A DNA stretch of 64,000 nucleotides from NCBI RefSeq assembly GCF_901709675.1, contig NC_051105.1:12696604-12760603 (forward strand), given 5' to 3'. Below are positions 44,160 to 55,599 of this stretch, piece after piece. Numbering within the stretch: position 1 is the first letter of the stretch; the number at the start of each line of letters is the position of its first letter. The notes beneath the pieces are model-generated. The model made no database searches, was not told where the DNA came from, and worked only from the letters and a program-made list of their open reading frames with translations. Made by a program: the position numbers and the translations under genes. This DNA is from Syngnathus acus (taxonomy: Eukaryota; Chordata; Actinopteri; Syngnathiformes; Syngnathidae).

Positions 44160-44379
44160 TATATATATACCGTTTTTTTCCATGTATAATGCGCAAAATT
44201 TAACTAATTTATTGTCCTAAAATCTGGGGTGCGCATTATACATGGGTACAATTTTTTTAATTTTTTTTAAAAAGTTTTCTTTTTTTTTTTTTTTTTAAGA
44301 AAATCATGGTACAACAAAGTTTGAAGAAAATCTTGTCACGGATGGTTCTTTACAACTTCTTTCGTGTAACGTCAGATGT

Positions 44380-44740
44380 CCAACTCGGTGTCACGTAGCC
44401 ATGCCCGCATCTCTGGTCCTAGGTCGAAGAGGCTGGCTTCCGAGGGTGGTCCATATAAGGGGCAGATGTTGATTATATGGTCAGCGGTCTGCTCAGGGTC
44501 ACCACACTCGCATGCCGCACTGTCCGCCAAGCCCTACGTCTTCATTGATGACCCAAAGCGACCGACCCCAGTCCGTAGGCGGTTCAACGTGGTCCATTGC
44601 CGGCGTGGTAGGTCGTCTCCTCCGATGGCGCCATCTCCTGGGTCCCAAATGTAGCGGTGGACTCGGGAGGGTCCGGCCGACTCCCACTCCTGCTTCCAAG
44701 CTGCTGCCAACCATGCATCTCTGGAACTGATCGCGGTGGT
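44380..44740 (-). pseudogene. Non-LTR reverse transcriptase C-terminus with zinc motif
   Basis: Minus-strand pieces: SRVHRYIWDPGDGAIGG, then RRQWTTLNRLRTGVGRF, then after a frame change ACECGDPEQTADHIINICP. The C-x-C...H-x4-C arrangement (44462-44517) after 'RTG..R' is the zinc-binding tail of reverse transcriptases from I/Jockey-like or related LINEs. It is truncated upstream, so the polymerase core is missing. The piece was carried within a MITE. Clade cannot be fixed. Confidence 0.68.
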
Positions 44741-44942
44741 GCCTTTCTGGGCAGTCGGAGAAATCAACGGCAACAAAAAAAATACATCCAGCCTAGTTAA
44801 GAAATCACCAGAAAGATCACCATGACAATTGTGAATAATAAATAAATAATTATTATATATATTATATATATTATTATTATAATAATAAATAATTGTGATA
44901 AATAACTGGAACATCACTCAAATATTGGTGATCCCGTTGAGC

Positions 44943-45300
44943 CAATGTTCCCTCTAATTTTTCATGTATCTGGGCATACACACAAGCTCCCTGAGCAAAC
45001 TGAGGACTACTGTGAGCAACATCAGGTGGCCAACCCGCGGCTCGCTCTTTGCCGGGTTTCATGCAGCTCGCTTCGCTTCGGGGGGGGGGGTAATGGGACG
45101 TCAAACGCTGTGTGTTCGCTTGGCTTCGCTTCCGGGGGGTGGGGGGGGTGGTAATGGGACGTCAAACGCTGCGTGTTCGCTTCGCTTCGGGGGGGGGGGG
45201 GGATGGGGGATGTTGTTTATGCGCTGGATAGATTTTCTTGTGCGCTGAGAATGTGCGGGCAGTGCGCGATTGCGCACGCGCGCAGCTTAGAGGGAACATT
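44943..45300. mobile_element. MITE-like unit with CAATGTTCCCTCTAA ends
   Basis: 'caatgttccctctaattttt' and the inverse 'agcttagagggaacattg'. No clean target duplication (ttgag is on both sides). Contains the G-run tandem repeat at 45060-45206. Confidence 0.65.
45060..45206 (+). repeat. ~60-bp tandem repeat with long G runs
   Basis: Units share 'taatgggacgtcaaacgctg' and 'gtgttcgctt', each followed by a run of 10-18 G. Two and a half units. The G runs could form quadruplexes. Confidence 0.85.
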
Positions 45301-45437
45301 GCTTGAGAGTCTCACATATTTCTTCGCTATCGAGTTTGCTACTGCATGCGCAGTGATACTGACCGGCAGAATAACATCCGGTTGTTCCCAAAGATGATCT
45401 TTTTTCTGAAATAATTTTACGTTTACGGACTTAAGTA

Positions 45438-45677
45438 ACCCGGCCGGGTCATACCAAAGACTATAAAAATGGGACCCATTGCCTCCCTGCTTGGCACTCA
45501 GCATTAAGGGTTGGAATTGGGGGGTTAGATCACCAAATGATTCCCGAGCGCGGCGCCGCTGCTGCTCACTGCTCCCCTCTCCCCCAGGGGATGGATCAAA
45601 ATCACACGGGGATGGGTGAAATGCAGAGGACAAATTTCACCACACCCAGATGCGTGTGTGACGATCATTGGGACTTG
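45438..45677 (+). mobile_element. SINE family 1, head-truncated
   Basis: Starts inside the B-box region ('aacccggccgggtcatacc') and runs to 'gatcattgggactt', then an A-rich run. It is embedded in the MITE at 44168-45824. Confidence 0.85.
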
Positions 45678-46327
45678 AGAAAAAAAAAAAAAAACAAGAA
45701 AAAAAAAAAAAGTCAAAATTTGGGTGCGTATTATACATGGGTACAGCTTTTTACCAGCATTGACATGCCATTTTTAGGGTGCGTATTATACATGGGGGCG
45801 CATTATACATGGAAAAAAACGGTATACCGTATTTTTCAGACTAAAAGTCACTCCGGAATATACGTCGCATTAGCTATAAAATGCACAATAAAGTGAAAAT
45901 AAACATATATAAGTCGCTCCGGAGTATAAGTCGCATTTTGGGGGGAATTTAACGATAGGTATGCTAACGTGACATAAACACAAACAAAGAGCTGAGAACG
46001 GGCCTGACATAACATTCAGAGTTATTCAAATAACTCTTACATAAATAACACGTTTATAAAACCATCTGTGTCACTGCAATTCATTAAATCCATCCATCGT
46101 TCTTTATGTAAACGATGCCGAGTATGCACCGCGCCGCTGACGTCAGACTCGTGTTGCAGTTCTAAATATTCCACAGACCCATATAACGATATATAAAGTA
46201 TATATCAAATAACTATCATATAAACAACAATATTATCAAACCATCTGTGTCACTCCAAATCAACGCCGCACGTGCGCCGCTGACGTCAGCCTCGTCGTTA
46301 TTCCACAGATCTAGTATATAACTATAT

Positions 46328-46451
46328 TGTAGCGTTAACAAAGTACCAGGAAAGACGTGGGTTTGGTAAATGGCTCTTTATTTAATAAAACAAGAGTTCA
46401 ACGGGCCAACAACTACTGAACTGTACCGATAAAAACATATACATTGCGACA
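46328..46451 (-). mobile_element. LTR-like segment (TGTAGC...), reverse copy
   Basis: Reverse relative of 51436-51561, flanked by the same element sequence. TG...CA ends; the AATAAAG signal is readable on the minus strand. Confidence 0.5.
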
Positions 46452-46499
46452 CGAAATAAAATATATCAAATAACTATAACATAAATAGTTCACCGCCAC

Positions 46500-46740
46500 A
46501 CGGCCCCAAGCACCGGCGTCGACTTCCAGGCGTGTGGCGGCGTGGACTTCCACCCCTGGAGGTGGCACTGTGGCTGGGACCTACGTAGAGTAGGACCAGG
46601 AGTGCGTAGGAGCAGTGTCCAAGCCCCATCCACCGTCCCCGGACAGCCACCCGGCCGAGCGCCGGCCCCCGACTTCCGTCTACAGAGGTGAAAGAGAGCT
46701 CTGTAGAGTAGGACCAGGCGTGCGTAAAAGCCATAATAGT
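46500..46740 (-). repeat. GC-rich 118-bp unit, ~1.5 copies
   Basis: Reverse counterpart of the array at 51039-51390, with fewer units. Contains 'ccgtccccggacagccaccc' and 'gcgtaggagcagtgtcc'. Confidence 0.8.
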
Positions 46741-47108
46741 TTTTCAAACCTTCTGTCTCACTCCAAATCATTAAATCCTTCAAACTCTTCATCCTCCGTG
46801 TCACTTACAAACAAAGCCGCTAATGATGCCGGTAGTACGTGGGGCCCTTCGTCATCTTCGTCATCCCGTGATCGAATCCTTTGTTCTTTATGTAAACAAC
46901 CGCCGCGCCGCGCCTCTGACGTCACTTGCAGTTCAAATTACAGTAATCCCTTGCTACATTGCGGTTCGTTTATTGCGGTTTCATTTTTGTTTTTGTTTTT
47001 CTTGAATTTTGAAAATTTGTGAAAAAAATTCACATATAAGTCGCTCCTCAGTATAAGTCGCCCCCCCACCCAAACTATGAAAAAAACGCGATTTATAGTC
47101 CGAAAAAT

Positions 47109-47144
<36 letters not shown>

Positions 47145-47311
47145 CACAGCGGGCGGGGGTATGCTCGCGAGTCGCCGAGGCTAACATTGCCCGGCCTCTC
47201 CCCCCATATATAAAAAAATAATTTTCTCAACGGATTTACACAATTTACGAGAATACTTTAGACGGAAAAAAACAGGGAAATCCGCCGATCCGCGGGAAAT
47301 TCTCATCCCTG

Positions 47312-48479
47312 ATGTATGTATTCATTTATTTTTTTGTAAACCAGTTCCCCACTAAATGGCATTAAACTGGCTTTGGTTTTTCCAGCAGGCAGTTTGGTTT
47401 GCATGACCTCTGTGAAAGCTTCTGTATCTTTCACCAATACTTTATTTTAATACTGTACTGCAGTTTGATTTAGCTGTAGTTTTTAAAATGTTCTACTAAT
47501 TAAGTTCAGTTGAGTAAGGATTTATTCATGACAATACAGTCTAGTCAGGAGAAATGATACAAATTAATAAATTAATGAGTAACCATTAATTCTGATGTAG
47601 CTAAAACATGTATGCATATGATCCCCCCATCACCACCAATGCTTTAATATAACTTAACAGGTGTGATAGTAGCACATTGAAACCTCATAGGTTTGTCATT
47701 CCAGTGCAATTTGAATTTATGTTTGGGGTAATGGTGCTGCACTCCAAGCAAATTCACATGCTTTTACTGAATACTAATTACGTTATCCACAGCATTTATC
47801 CTTTACTGGAGACATGTCATGCCTCCCACCACCACCATAACACTTTCCGTGCCACTAAATCACCTTTCAAGGTCAGACCTGTGCTCTGCTCATATAATTA
47901 CCACTAAGGGCATAATTAGTTTCTGCAGCTCAAGGTCTCAGGCATCCACCTGCACACTTTTATGCTGTCACCTGGGTTTCACCAAGAAAAATGAACTATT
48001 AAACATAATGGGTCAAGTGTGTTCTATAATAAGGTCCCCTTTGTGGTGATGCCTATTTCTGTGTATTTGTACCTGAGAACAAAGAAAATTATCTATATGA
48101 AAGACAAAGAATGAGCCATTCCTATAAAACAGATTTTCAGCTGTCATACCCTGAGCACCATTTATAAACATTCATCCCATTATTCCACTGATGACAGCAC
48201 AATTGTTTTCTGTGTAATGTAACTTTGACATCATCTGCCAGGTTTTTTACTTGTTACATGAAGCACGCAGTATATCTACCATGCTGTAGATCCAAACAAT
48301 TCCCAATAAGACTAATATATACGTGTATACTGTTCTGAAAACCATGACAGATCAAAACAAATATTTGGTCATACAGTACATGAATCACTTTTGTCAATGA
48401 CAATTCTGTCAGTGATGGTGATGGTTTGCCCGACCGACTTCAGTGCAGGCTGCGTTGGTTAATTTTCGACTCTGTGACA
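47312..48479. other. No recognisable feature
   Basis: Unique-looking AT-rich sequence. No coding frames with domains and no element ends. Confidence 0.45.
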
Positions 48480-48632
48480 GTGTCAATCTGAGTGTGAATG
48501 GTTGTACGTCTCTACCTGTACCCTTTGCTTAAGCGAGGGACCAATCTAGGGTATAGTCTGCCTTTTGCCCAATGTCAGCGAGGAAAGACTCTAGCTCCCA
48601 GCATGATAAGTGGTATGGGAAATAGACGGATG
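48480..48632 (+). mobile_element. Old, degenerate SINE family 2 copy
   Basis: 'gagtgtgaatggttgtacg', then 'gggaccaatctagggt' and 'agtggtatgggaaatagacg' track the family 2 body and tail with heavy divergence. Confidence 0.55.
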
Positions 48633-49034
48633 ACTTTCTTTGCCATCTGTTCAGAATTGTTTTTATTGTGTTTAGTTCAGCTGTTCACTCTTTTCTTCTG
48701 CCTTGACTGGATACCTCAAGTTTAATCATTACTTAATGTCACAGCCTCACTTCACCCCATCCCCCATAACCCCAAATCTCATTTGCTTGATGACACAGAG
48801 GCAAAATATGCACAGCACACACTCACAATTACTGTGAGCAAAGATTAGTCTCTCTACTAACTCATCTTCCTTTTATGAGTACTGCCAATAACTGTTGTTT
48901 TAGTTTGTCAAATGATGTCATGCATGCAGATGTATATGTTCTCATTTCTTTTTCCTTTCAGATGATTTTCTTCTCCAAGTGCCAGACACATTGCCTCCTT
49001 TGCGTTTCCATTACAACTAGAACCGCACAAGATC
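48633..49034. other. No recognisable feature
   Basis: No coding, RNA or repeat feature was recognised. Confidence 0.4.
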
Positions 49035-49140
49035 AAGTGAACTATGGAATAGAATAGAATAGATCTTTATTGTCATTGTCACATGTACAATGAAATTCAA
49101 AAAGTGCCAACCGATCCGCGCATGCGATAAAAAATATATA
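49035..49140 (-). mobile_element. L2-like LINE 3' tail, reverse
   Basis: (gaata)n at 49044-49060, then 'gatctttattgtcattgtca' and 'gtacaatgaaattcaaaaag'. On the minus strand this is the AATAAAGATC end with a pentamer tail. Confidence 0.72.
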
Positions 49141-49679
49141 GAATAAATAGAATAAAAAGATAAAAAAAACAAGCTAAAAACCCACAGAAGAACATACACA
49201 GACATAATCATTTACGTTTAGCTGCATTCAATGTGACTACCGCTGTAGGGTAAAGCATACACTGCAGGGATTACTTGCGATTATAATGGCATTACACTGG
49301 ACTGAACAAAACAGTTTGAAACAGGTGATCAGGTCTGTTTTATTGTCAGAATTAATGTCACTCCGGAACATTGTATCATGATGGAGGGAGGGACTTGGGG
49401 ATGGATATAATTTTAATAAAACTGAATATTTTAAATTTTTATCACATCTTGCTAATTACAACAAAATACAAGGGCTACACCAATGTTATCTCATTAAAAT
49501 AATACAATTTACTGTTTTCTAAAAGTACATTATTAAATTCATATTTTACACTATTTAGTTGCATGGTCGACAGAAAAAGTAATTGCCTACTGTATCAGCT
49601 AGCTTAGCACACTTTGTTACTAGAGCAGGGGTCTTTTTTGCATCATGGACTGACCCCAAGGACCTTTTTTGACAGCTTC

Positions 49680-49683
<4 letters not shown>
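49141..49683. other. No recognisable feature
   Basis: AT-rich; a lone hAT-like 'caggggtc' lies near 49626. Nothing else supported. Confidence 0.4.
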
Positions 49684-49767
<84 letters not shown>

Positions 49768-49797
49768 CGTGTCTGTGTGTTTGTGTGTGCATGTGTT
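49684..49797 (+). repeat. (TG)n microsatellite
   Basis: About 38 TG units, then an interrupted TGCG/TGTC tail. Confidence 0.95.
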
Positions 49798-50673
49798 AGT
49801 GTGAGATTTTAAAAAAATGGAAGCACGCTACAGTATTGAGCCCCAGGTGGACTTTTTCTTTCACCATTTTTTTTTAGGGACAGGTCTTCTGTAAATACGC
49901 TTGGGTAAAAACACATACACATTGCAGCAAGTTCATGTCCATATACCAACTTGAAAACCCATCCCAAAAGGCAAAGGTCTGAGTTTAGCTCAGGCTTTGG
50001 CACTGTGGCAGTAAAGCTGGGTGCACTGAGGGGTAATAGTAGAGCCTGAATCAGGCAGTCGTCAGCTTTACAGAGTGCTGACGAGATGAGGGGGGGCTTG
50101 GTACTATTTCATGGGTCACTTCATCTGAACAAATAGGTAGGTAGAATTTTGAATAATATTTGGAAAACCCATAAAGTGTATGCATGTATGAATGTGTGTG
50201 CGTGTGTACTGTATGTGTGTGTGCATGCGCGTGTTTGTGCACTTGGTTTGCCACAAATTAGCACAGTTATATGACCACACAACTTCACAATAATGACATG
50301 TAGAAAACTGAGAACTTCAGTGATTTCATTGTTCTGAATGCTCTACAGCAGGAGTCTCCAACCACAACGAAATATTTGCTGGTACTGGGTCACAGGCCAT
50401 TTTGTCCAAGGTTGCACAATGACTGGATAAAAAAACATTTTTCTTCTTTTTTCAGTGAGTGAATTGGGAGATGGTGTACAAGTAGTGATGTGTCATTTGT
50501 GAATGATTCAGTGCACTATGGTGGCTGAGTATGGAGGGATAGCCAATGACTGTAAATGTCTTATTTTGATGAAACAAAAGATAAATCAGTCTTCTTTCAT
50601 AAAGGAGTGGAAAAATTATTGCCCAAAACGTTTTAATAAGCCAGACATTTGATTATTTGAAAACGTATTAATA
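49798..50673. other. Mostly unrecognised; lone hAT-like end
   Basis: 'caggagtctccaaccacaac' at 50349 resembles a hAT end with no partner. A short imperfect GT run lies at 50196-50240. No coding feature. Confidence 0.4.
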
Positions 50674-51038
50674 TACCGTATTTTTCGGACTATAAGTCGC
50701 ATTTTTTTCATAGTTTGGGTGGGTGGGCAACTTATACTGAGGAGCGACTTATATGTGAATTTTTTCATAAATCTTCAAAATAAAAAAAATAAAAAAGTGA
50801 AACCGCGATAAACGAACCGCGATGTATCAAGGGATTACTGTAATTTGAATTTCAAGTGACGTCAGCAGCGCGGCGCGGCGGTTGTTTACATAAAGGACAA
50901 AGATTCGATCACAGGATGACGAAGGGCCCCACGTACTACCGGCATCATTAGCGGCTTTGATTGTAAGTGACACAGAGGTCGAAGAGTTTGAAGGATTTAA
51001 TGATTTGGAGTGACAGAAGGTTTGAAAAACTATTATGG

Positions 51039-51390
51039 CTTTTACGCACGCCCGGTCCTACTCTACGGAGCTCTCTTTCACCTCCGTGGATGGAAGTCGG
51101 GGGCCGGCGCTCGGCCGGGTGGCTGTCCGGGGACGGTGGATGGGGCTCGGACATGGCTTTTACGCACGCCCGGTCATACTCTACAGAGCTCTCTTTCACC
51201 TCCGTGGCTGGAAGTCAGGGGCCGGTGCTCGGCCGGGTGGCTGTCCGGGGACGGTGGATGGGGCTCGGACACTGCTCCTACGCACGCCCGGTCCTACTCT
51301 GCGTAGGTCCCAGCCACCTCCGGGGATGGAAGTGCCACCTCCGGGGATGGAAGTCCACGCCGCCACACGCCTGGAAGTCCACGCCGGTGC
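51039..51390 (+). repeat. 118-bp GC-rich tandem repeat, ~2.5 units
   Basis: Unit starts at 51039, 51157 and 51275 (c(t/c)(t/c)(t/c)tacgcacgcccggtc). A shorter sub-repeat 'cacctccggggatggaagt' follows. Long open frames across it are artefacts of stop-poor repeat. Confidence 0.92.
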
Positions 51391-51435
51391 TTGGGGCCGT
51401 GTGGCGGTGAACTATTTATGTTATATTTTATTTCG

Positions 51436-51561
51436 TGTAGCAACTTGTATATGTTTTTATCGTTACAGTTCAGTAGTTGTTGGCTCGTTGAACTCTTGTT
51501 TTGTTAAATAAAGAGCCGTTTACCAAACCCACGTCTTTCCTTGTACTTTGTTAACGCTACA
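51436..51561 (+). mobile_element. LTR-like segment, 126 bp
   Basis: TGTAGCAACTTGTATATG to TTAACGCTACA with AATAAAG at about 51509. Sister copies are at 17542 and 46328. Confidence 0.5.
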
Positions 51562-51730
51562 ATATAGTTATATACTGGCTCTGTGGAATAACGACGAGGC
51601 TGACGTTAGGGCGCGCGCGCGGTGTTGTTGACAAAGGACGAGGAATTTTATCGATGGATTTAATGATTTGGAGTGACACAGACGGTTTGATAATAATATT
51701 ACTTATATAATAGTTACTTGATATATAATT

Positions 51731-53329
51731 TACAGGACTGTCTCAGAAAATTAGAATATTGTGATAAAGTTCTTTATTTTCTGTAATGCAATTAAAAAAC
51801 CAAAAATGTCATACATTCTGGATTCATTACAAATCAACTTAAATATTGCAAGCCTTTTATAATTTTAATATTGCTGAGTATGGCTTACAGCTTAAGAAAA
51901 CTCAAAAATCATATCTCAAAAAATTAGAATATTTCCTCAGACCAAGTGTAAAAACAAGATTTAAAACAGCAAAACAAAATCAAACATTTGAAAATGTCCA
52001 TTGATGCACTCAGTACTTGGTTGGGAATCCTTTTGCACGGATTACTGCATCAATGCGGCGTGGCATGGAGGCAATCAGCCTGTGGCATTGCTGAGGGGTT
52101 ATGGATGCCCAGGATGCTTCAATAGCGGCCTTTAGCTCATTTGCATTGTTGGGTCTGGTGTCTTTCAGCTTCTTCTTCACAATACCCCACAAATTATCTA
52201 TGGGGTTCAGGTCAGGGGAATTGGCAGGCCAATCGAGGACAGTAATGCCATAGTCAGTACACCATTTACTGGTGGTTTTGGCACTGTGGGCAGGTGCCAG
52301 ATCATGCTGGAAAATGAAATCATCATCTCCATAGATCTTTTCAGCAGACGGAAGCATGTAGTGCTCTAAAATCTGCATTTACTCTGGACTTGATGAAACA
52401 CAGTGGACCAACACCAGCAGCTGACATGCCTCCCCAAACCATCGCTTACTGTGGGAACTTCACACTGGATTTTAAGCAACTTGGATTTTGCTTCTCTCCA
52501 GCCTTTCTCCAGACTCTGGCACCTTGACTTCTAAATGAAATACAAAACTTGCTATCGTGTGAAAGGAGGACTTTGGACCACTCTCGAACTGTCCAGTGCA
52601 TCTTTTCCATAGCCCAAGTCAGACGCCTCTTCTGTTGTCTTGAGTTCAGAAGTGGCTTGGCCATGGGAATAAGGCTATTGTAGTCCATTTCCCGGACACG
52701 TCCGTGAACAGTGGCTTTTGATACCTAGACTCCAGCTTCAGTCCACTGTCTTTAAAGCTCCCCCAAATTATAGAAGCAACTCTTCTTCACAATGCAGTTA
52801 AGGCTGCGGTCATCTCTCTTGGTTGTGCAGCGTTTCCTGCCACATTTCCCCCTTCCAACAGACTTTTTGTAGCTGTGCTTTGAAACTGCACTCTGTGAAC
52901 AGCTTGCTCTTTGAGAAATTTCTTTTTGTGTCTTACCCTCCTAATGGAGCGTGTCAATGATGGTCCTCTGGACAGCAGTCAGATCAGCAGTCTTCCCCAT
53001 ACTTGTGATTTAGTTTACTGAACCAAGCTGAGTGTTTTTCAAGGCTCAGGAAACCCTTGCAGGTGTTTCGAGTTAATTAGACCATTCAAGTGATTAGTTG
53101 AATACCCTACTAGTATACTTTTTCATGATATTCTAATATTTTGAGATGGGATATTTGAGTTTTCTTAAGCTGTATGCCATAATCAGCAATATTAAAATAA
53201 TAAAAGGCTTGCAATATTTCAGTTGGGTTGTAATGAATCCAGAATGTATGACATTTTTGTTTTTTTAATTGCATTACAGAAGATAAAGAACTTTATCACA
53301 ATATTCAAATTTTCTGAGACAGTCCTGTA
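51731..53329 (-). mobile_element. Tc1-like transposon (CAGGACTGTCTCAG ends), copy 1
   Basis: Ends TACAGGACTGTCTCAGAAAA and the inverse, arms about 200 bp, TA on both sides. Inserted in the MITE at 50674 within 'gatatata|tatcg'. Same family as 54992-57800, opposite orientation. Confidence 0.94.
52010..53000 (-). pseudogene. Tc1 transposase with altered catalytic residues
   Basis: Minus strand, from about 53000 (MGKTADLTAVQ-like start) with an early TAG near 52945. Then comes a frame at 52446-52688 (NSLIPMAKPLLNSRQQKRRL ... ARVWRKAGE) and the C-terminal frame 52010-52378 (SAKTTSKW, NPIDNLW, IRAKGFPTKY end). Compared with the sister copy at 56384, the first catalytic position reads LSHDSKF instead of FSDENKF, replacing the Asp with His. 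The last reads NPIDNLW, replacing the Glu with Asp. With several frame breaks in addition, this protein could not catalyse transposition. The C-terminus is complete. Confidence 0.92.
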
Positions 53330-53735
53330 TATATCGTTATATGGGCCTGTGGAATATTTTGAAGTGTAAGCGGCGTCAGTGGCGCGCACCCATTGTTGAC
53401 ATAAAGGACGATCGATGGATTTAATGAATTGGAGTGACACAGATGGTTTTATAAACGGGTTATTTATGTAATAGTTTTTTGAATAACTCTGAATGTTACG
53501 TCAGGCTCGTTCTCAGCTATTCGTTTGTGTTTATGTCACGTTAGCATACCTATCGTTTAGCCTGTTGTTGCTCCTTCATGTCTGTTCTTGGTGTTGGATT
53601 TTGTCGAATAAATTTCCCCCAAAATGCGACTTATACTCCGGAGCGACTTATATATGTTTTGTTTCACGTTATTGTGCCTTTTTATGGCTAACACGACCTA
53701 TATTCCGGAGCGACTTTTAGTCCGAAAAATACGGT

Positions 53736-54691
53736 ACTGAGTAGGAATGCTTACAGAGGACGGTGTGGACCATTTGTGTCAGTACTATTGAGCACTGATT
53801 CACCTGAAATCAAACGGTGCCGTGTTTTAATTCTAAAGCACCTCTTAATATGTTGTGACTGTGCGGGAGTAGAAAACGTGTTAATTTTCGATAGCGCACT
53901 TGAACAGTGTACCCATACCGGCTTAATGACATCACCCGCTTACGCAGGCCTTCACAAGCGCTAAAAGTACATGTTTGGAAGCAAGCCAAACAAATATCAA
54001 GTAAATTGTAGATCGGTAAAGCCTCACACTTCCTAGCATGCTTCAGCCAAGCATCGAGCGCTGGACCCTCCTTTGCCACGTCTTGGAGTCATTGCAGTCC
54101 TCGTGGACTAAGGGGATGACGCAGTGTAACTCACCTCCACCCAGAGCCTTTCCTACAAAATCAAATCGTGCCAAAAGGAGTGCAGCTTCACCATTGCCAT
54201 AATATAGTTAGTACCAGTATATAATGTACATTGTGTGTTAAGACAACACTTACCAGTGTCCATATTTTATTTTAAAAGCTTGCGTGATTCATTGCATTAA
54301 TTTTTGTAGTGTGTTGATTTGCATCGTAATTAATTAATCAAAAATTGTTAGTGACAGCCTTAATATATATTGCAATGTCCTTGAATGGCGTTAAAGTGAC
54401 AGCCTTAATATATATTGTAATGTCCTCAAATTCAAAATCTTTATTTCAGAACCTTCATCAAATAATCAGAAAATGCGATTAATTAGTTACAAATCCTGGA
54501 ATTAATTAGATTATTTTTTTAATTCCCTGACAGCAGAGAGAGCGAGAGAGACTATTGACAGATTTTTTTTGTACTTAGGCACATACTAAATTTCAGTCAT
54601 ACGAACAAATATAGAAACTGCTCTATGCATTCTTTAATTAATGAGGGCAGAAGACAGTCACAGTGAGTAGGCGTTCCTTCACTTATTACAA
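53736..54691. other. No firm feature; short direct repeat
   Basis: The segment 'agtgacagccttaatatata' with 'ttg(c/t)aatgtcct' occurs twice in tandem at about 54350-54425, a probable edge of an old MITE. A (gaga) run lies near 54538. A minus-strand 89-codon frame at 53810-54079 has no recognisable domain. Confidence 0.4.
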
Positions 54692-55599
54692 CAGGGGTGT
54701 CCAAACTTTTTTTAGTGAGGGCTAAATACAGAAAAATAAACAAAGGGCTGGGCCACACACTAGAGATGACATACTGACACATGAATACTGTGTATTTCTA
54801 ACTCACATATAATGTAAAGAACATTGCACTCAGTGAGAGCAGTGATGCTGTCCTTTGGATTGAAGGATGGCTGACATGTCAGGAGAAAGTTTGGTGGTTG
54901 AGACACGAAGGGCTTCACAGAGATGGCTATCAGTCATTCTGGTTCTCAGTCTGCTTTCGTTCTGATTTAACAGAGAAAATGTTTGTTCACATACAGGACT
55001 GTCTCAGAAAATTAGAATATTGTGATAAAGGTCTTTATTTTCTGTAATGCAATTAAAAAAACAAAAATGTCATACATTCTGGATTCATTTCAAATCAACT
55101 GAAATATTGCAAGCCTTTAATGATTTTAAAATTGCTGATTATGGCATACAGCTTAAGAAAACTCAAATATCCTATCTCAAAATATTAGAATATCATGAAA
55201 AAGTATACTAGTAGGGTATTCAACTAATCACTTGAATGGTCTAATTCAGTGATCCCCAACCTTTTTTGCGCCACGGACCGGTTATGTGTCAGAAATATTT
55301 TCGCGGACCGGCCTTTATATAAATAAATAATAGATTTATATAACTAAATAATACATTTATATAACTAAATAATACATTTATATAAATAAATAATACATTT
55401 ATAATAAATATATGAATACGATGAAATAAAATGATACGACTGGCATAAAAACAAGTATAAATGACATTAAAATAAAACTCACCATTACATTGAATTAGTG
55501 GGAGCACTGAGCTTGTTTCTCAGAAACGAGCCGGTCCCATCTAGGCGTAATCGGAGACAATGACACCCGAAGTGGTTAAGGTTAGTCTTTTAATGCAGG

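Larger units (their letters stand above)
44168..45824. mobile_element. TA-targeting MITE, diverged third copy with different middle
   Basis: The same ends as 21034 and 31154 (TACCGTTTTTTTCCATGTAT). The middle differs: it carries a LINE RT fragment, another MITE-like unit (44943-45300), G-rich repeats and a longer copy of SINE family 1. A short block (44727-44800) matches copies A and B. Confidence 0.85.
45825..47114. mobile_element. Pogo-type MITE with monomer array (reverse of 50674 family)
   Basis: Left edge TACCGTATTTTTCAGACTAA, right edge 'tagtccgaaaaataaggta'. It directly abuts the MITE ending at 45824. The interior is the reverse of the element at 50674: ~160-bp monomers (46010-46320), the LTR-like segment and the GC-rich unit at 46500-46740. 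A Tc2-type end (cagtaatcccttgctacatt) is at 46941. Confidence 0.8.
43115..47311. mobile_element. hAT element hosting a pile-up of MITEs
   Basis: Ends CAGGGATGAGAATGGCAAAT and the inverse 'ggaaattctcatccctg'. The hAT's own DNA is small (about 43115-43175 and 47115-47311), separated by a TA tract in which four further elements sit side by side (43176, 43986, 44168, 45825). Target duplication cannot be scored because the flanks are GTAT repeats. Confidence 0.78.
50674..53735. mobile_element. Pogo-type MITE hosting a Tc1 element
   Basis: Ends TACCGTATTTTTCGGACTAT and the inverse 'agtccgaaaaatacggta'. The interior has a Tc2-type end in reverse (about 50800-50842), a 118-bp tandem array, an LTR-like segment, monomers with 'ttggagtgacac', and the Tc1 at 51731-53329. 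Without the Tc1 it is about 1.46 kb. Confidence 0.85.

Noticed and set aside
44534-44917. A single intact 127-codon protein
   Set aside because: Only the part near 44534-44720 resembles a LINE reverse-transcriptase tail; the rest is AT-repeat-derived Tyr/Asn codons and the zinc motif lies in another frame.
51035-51511. Overlapping 98-158-codon frames
   Set aside because: They arise from the 118-bp GC-rich tandem repeat inside a MITE and have no recognisable domain.
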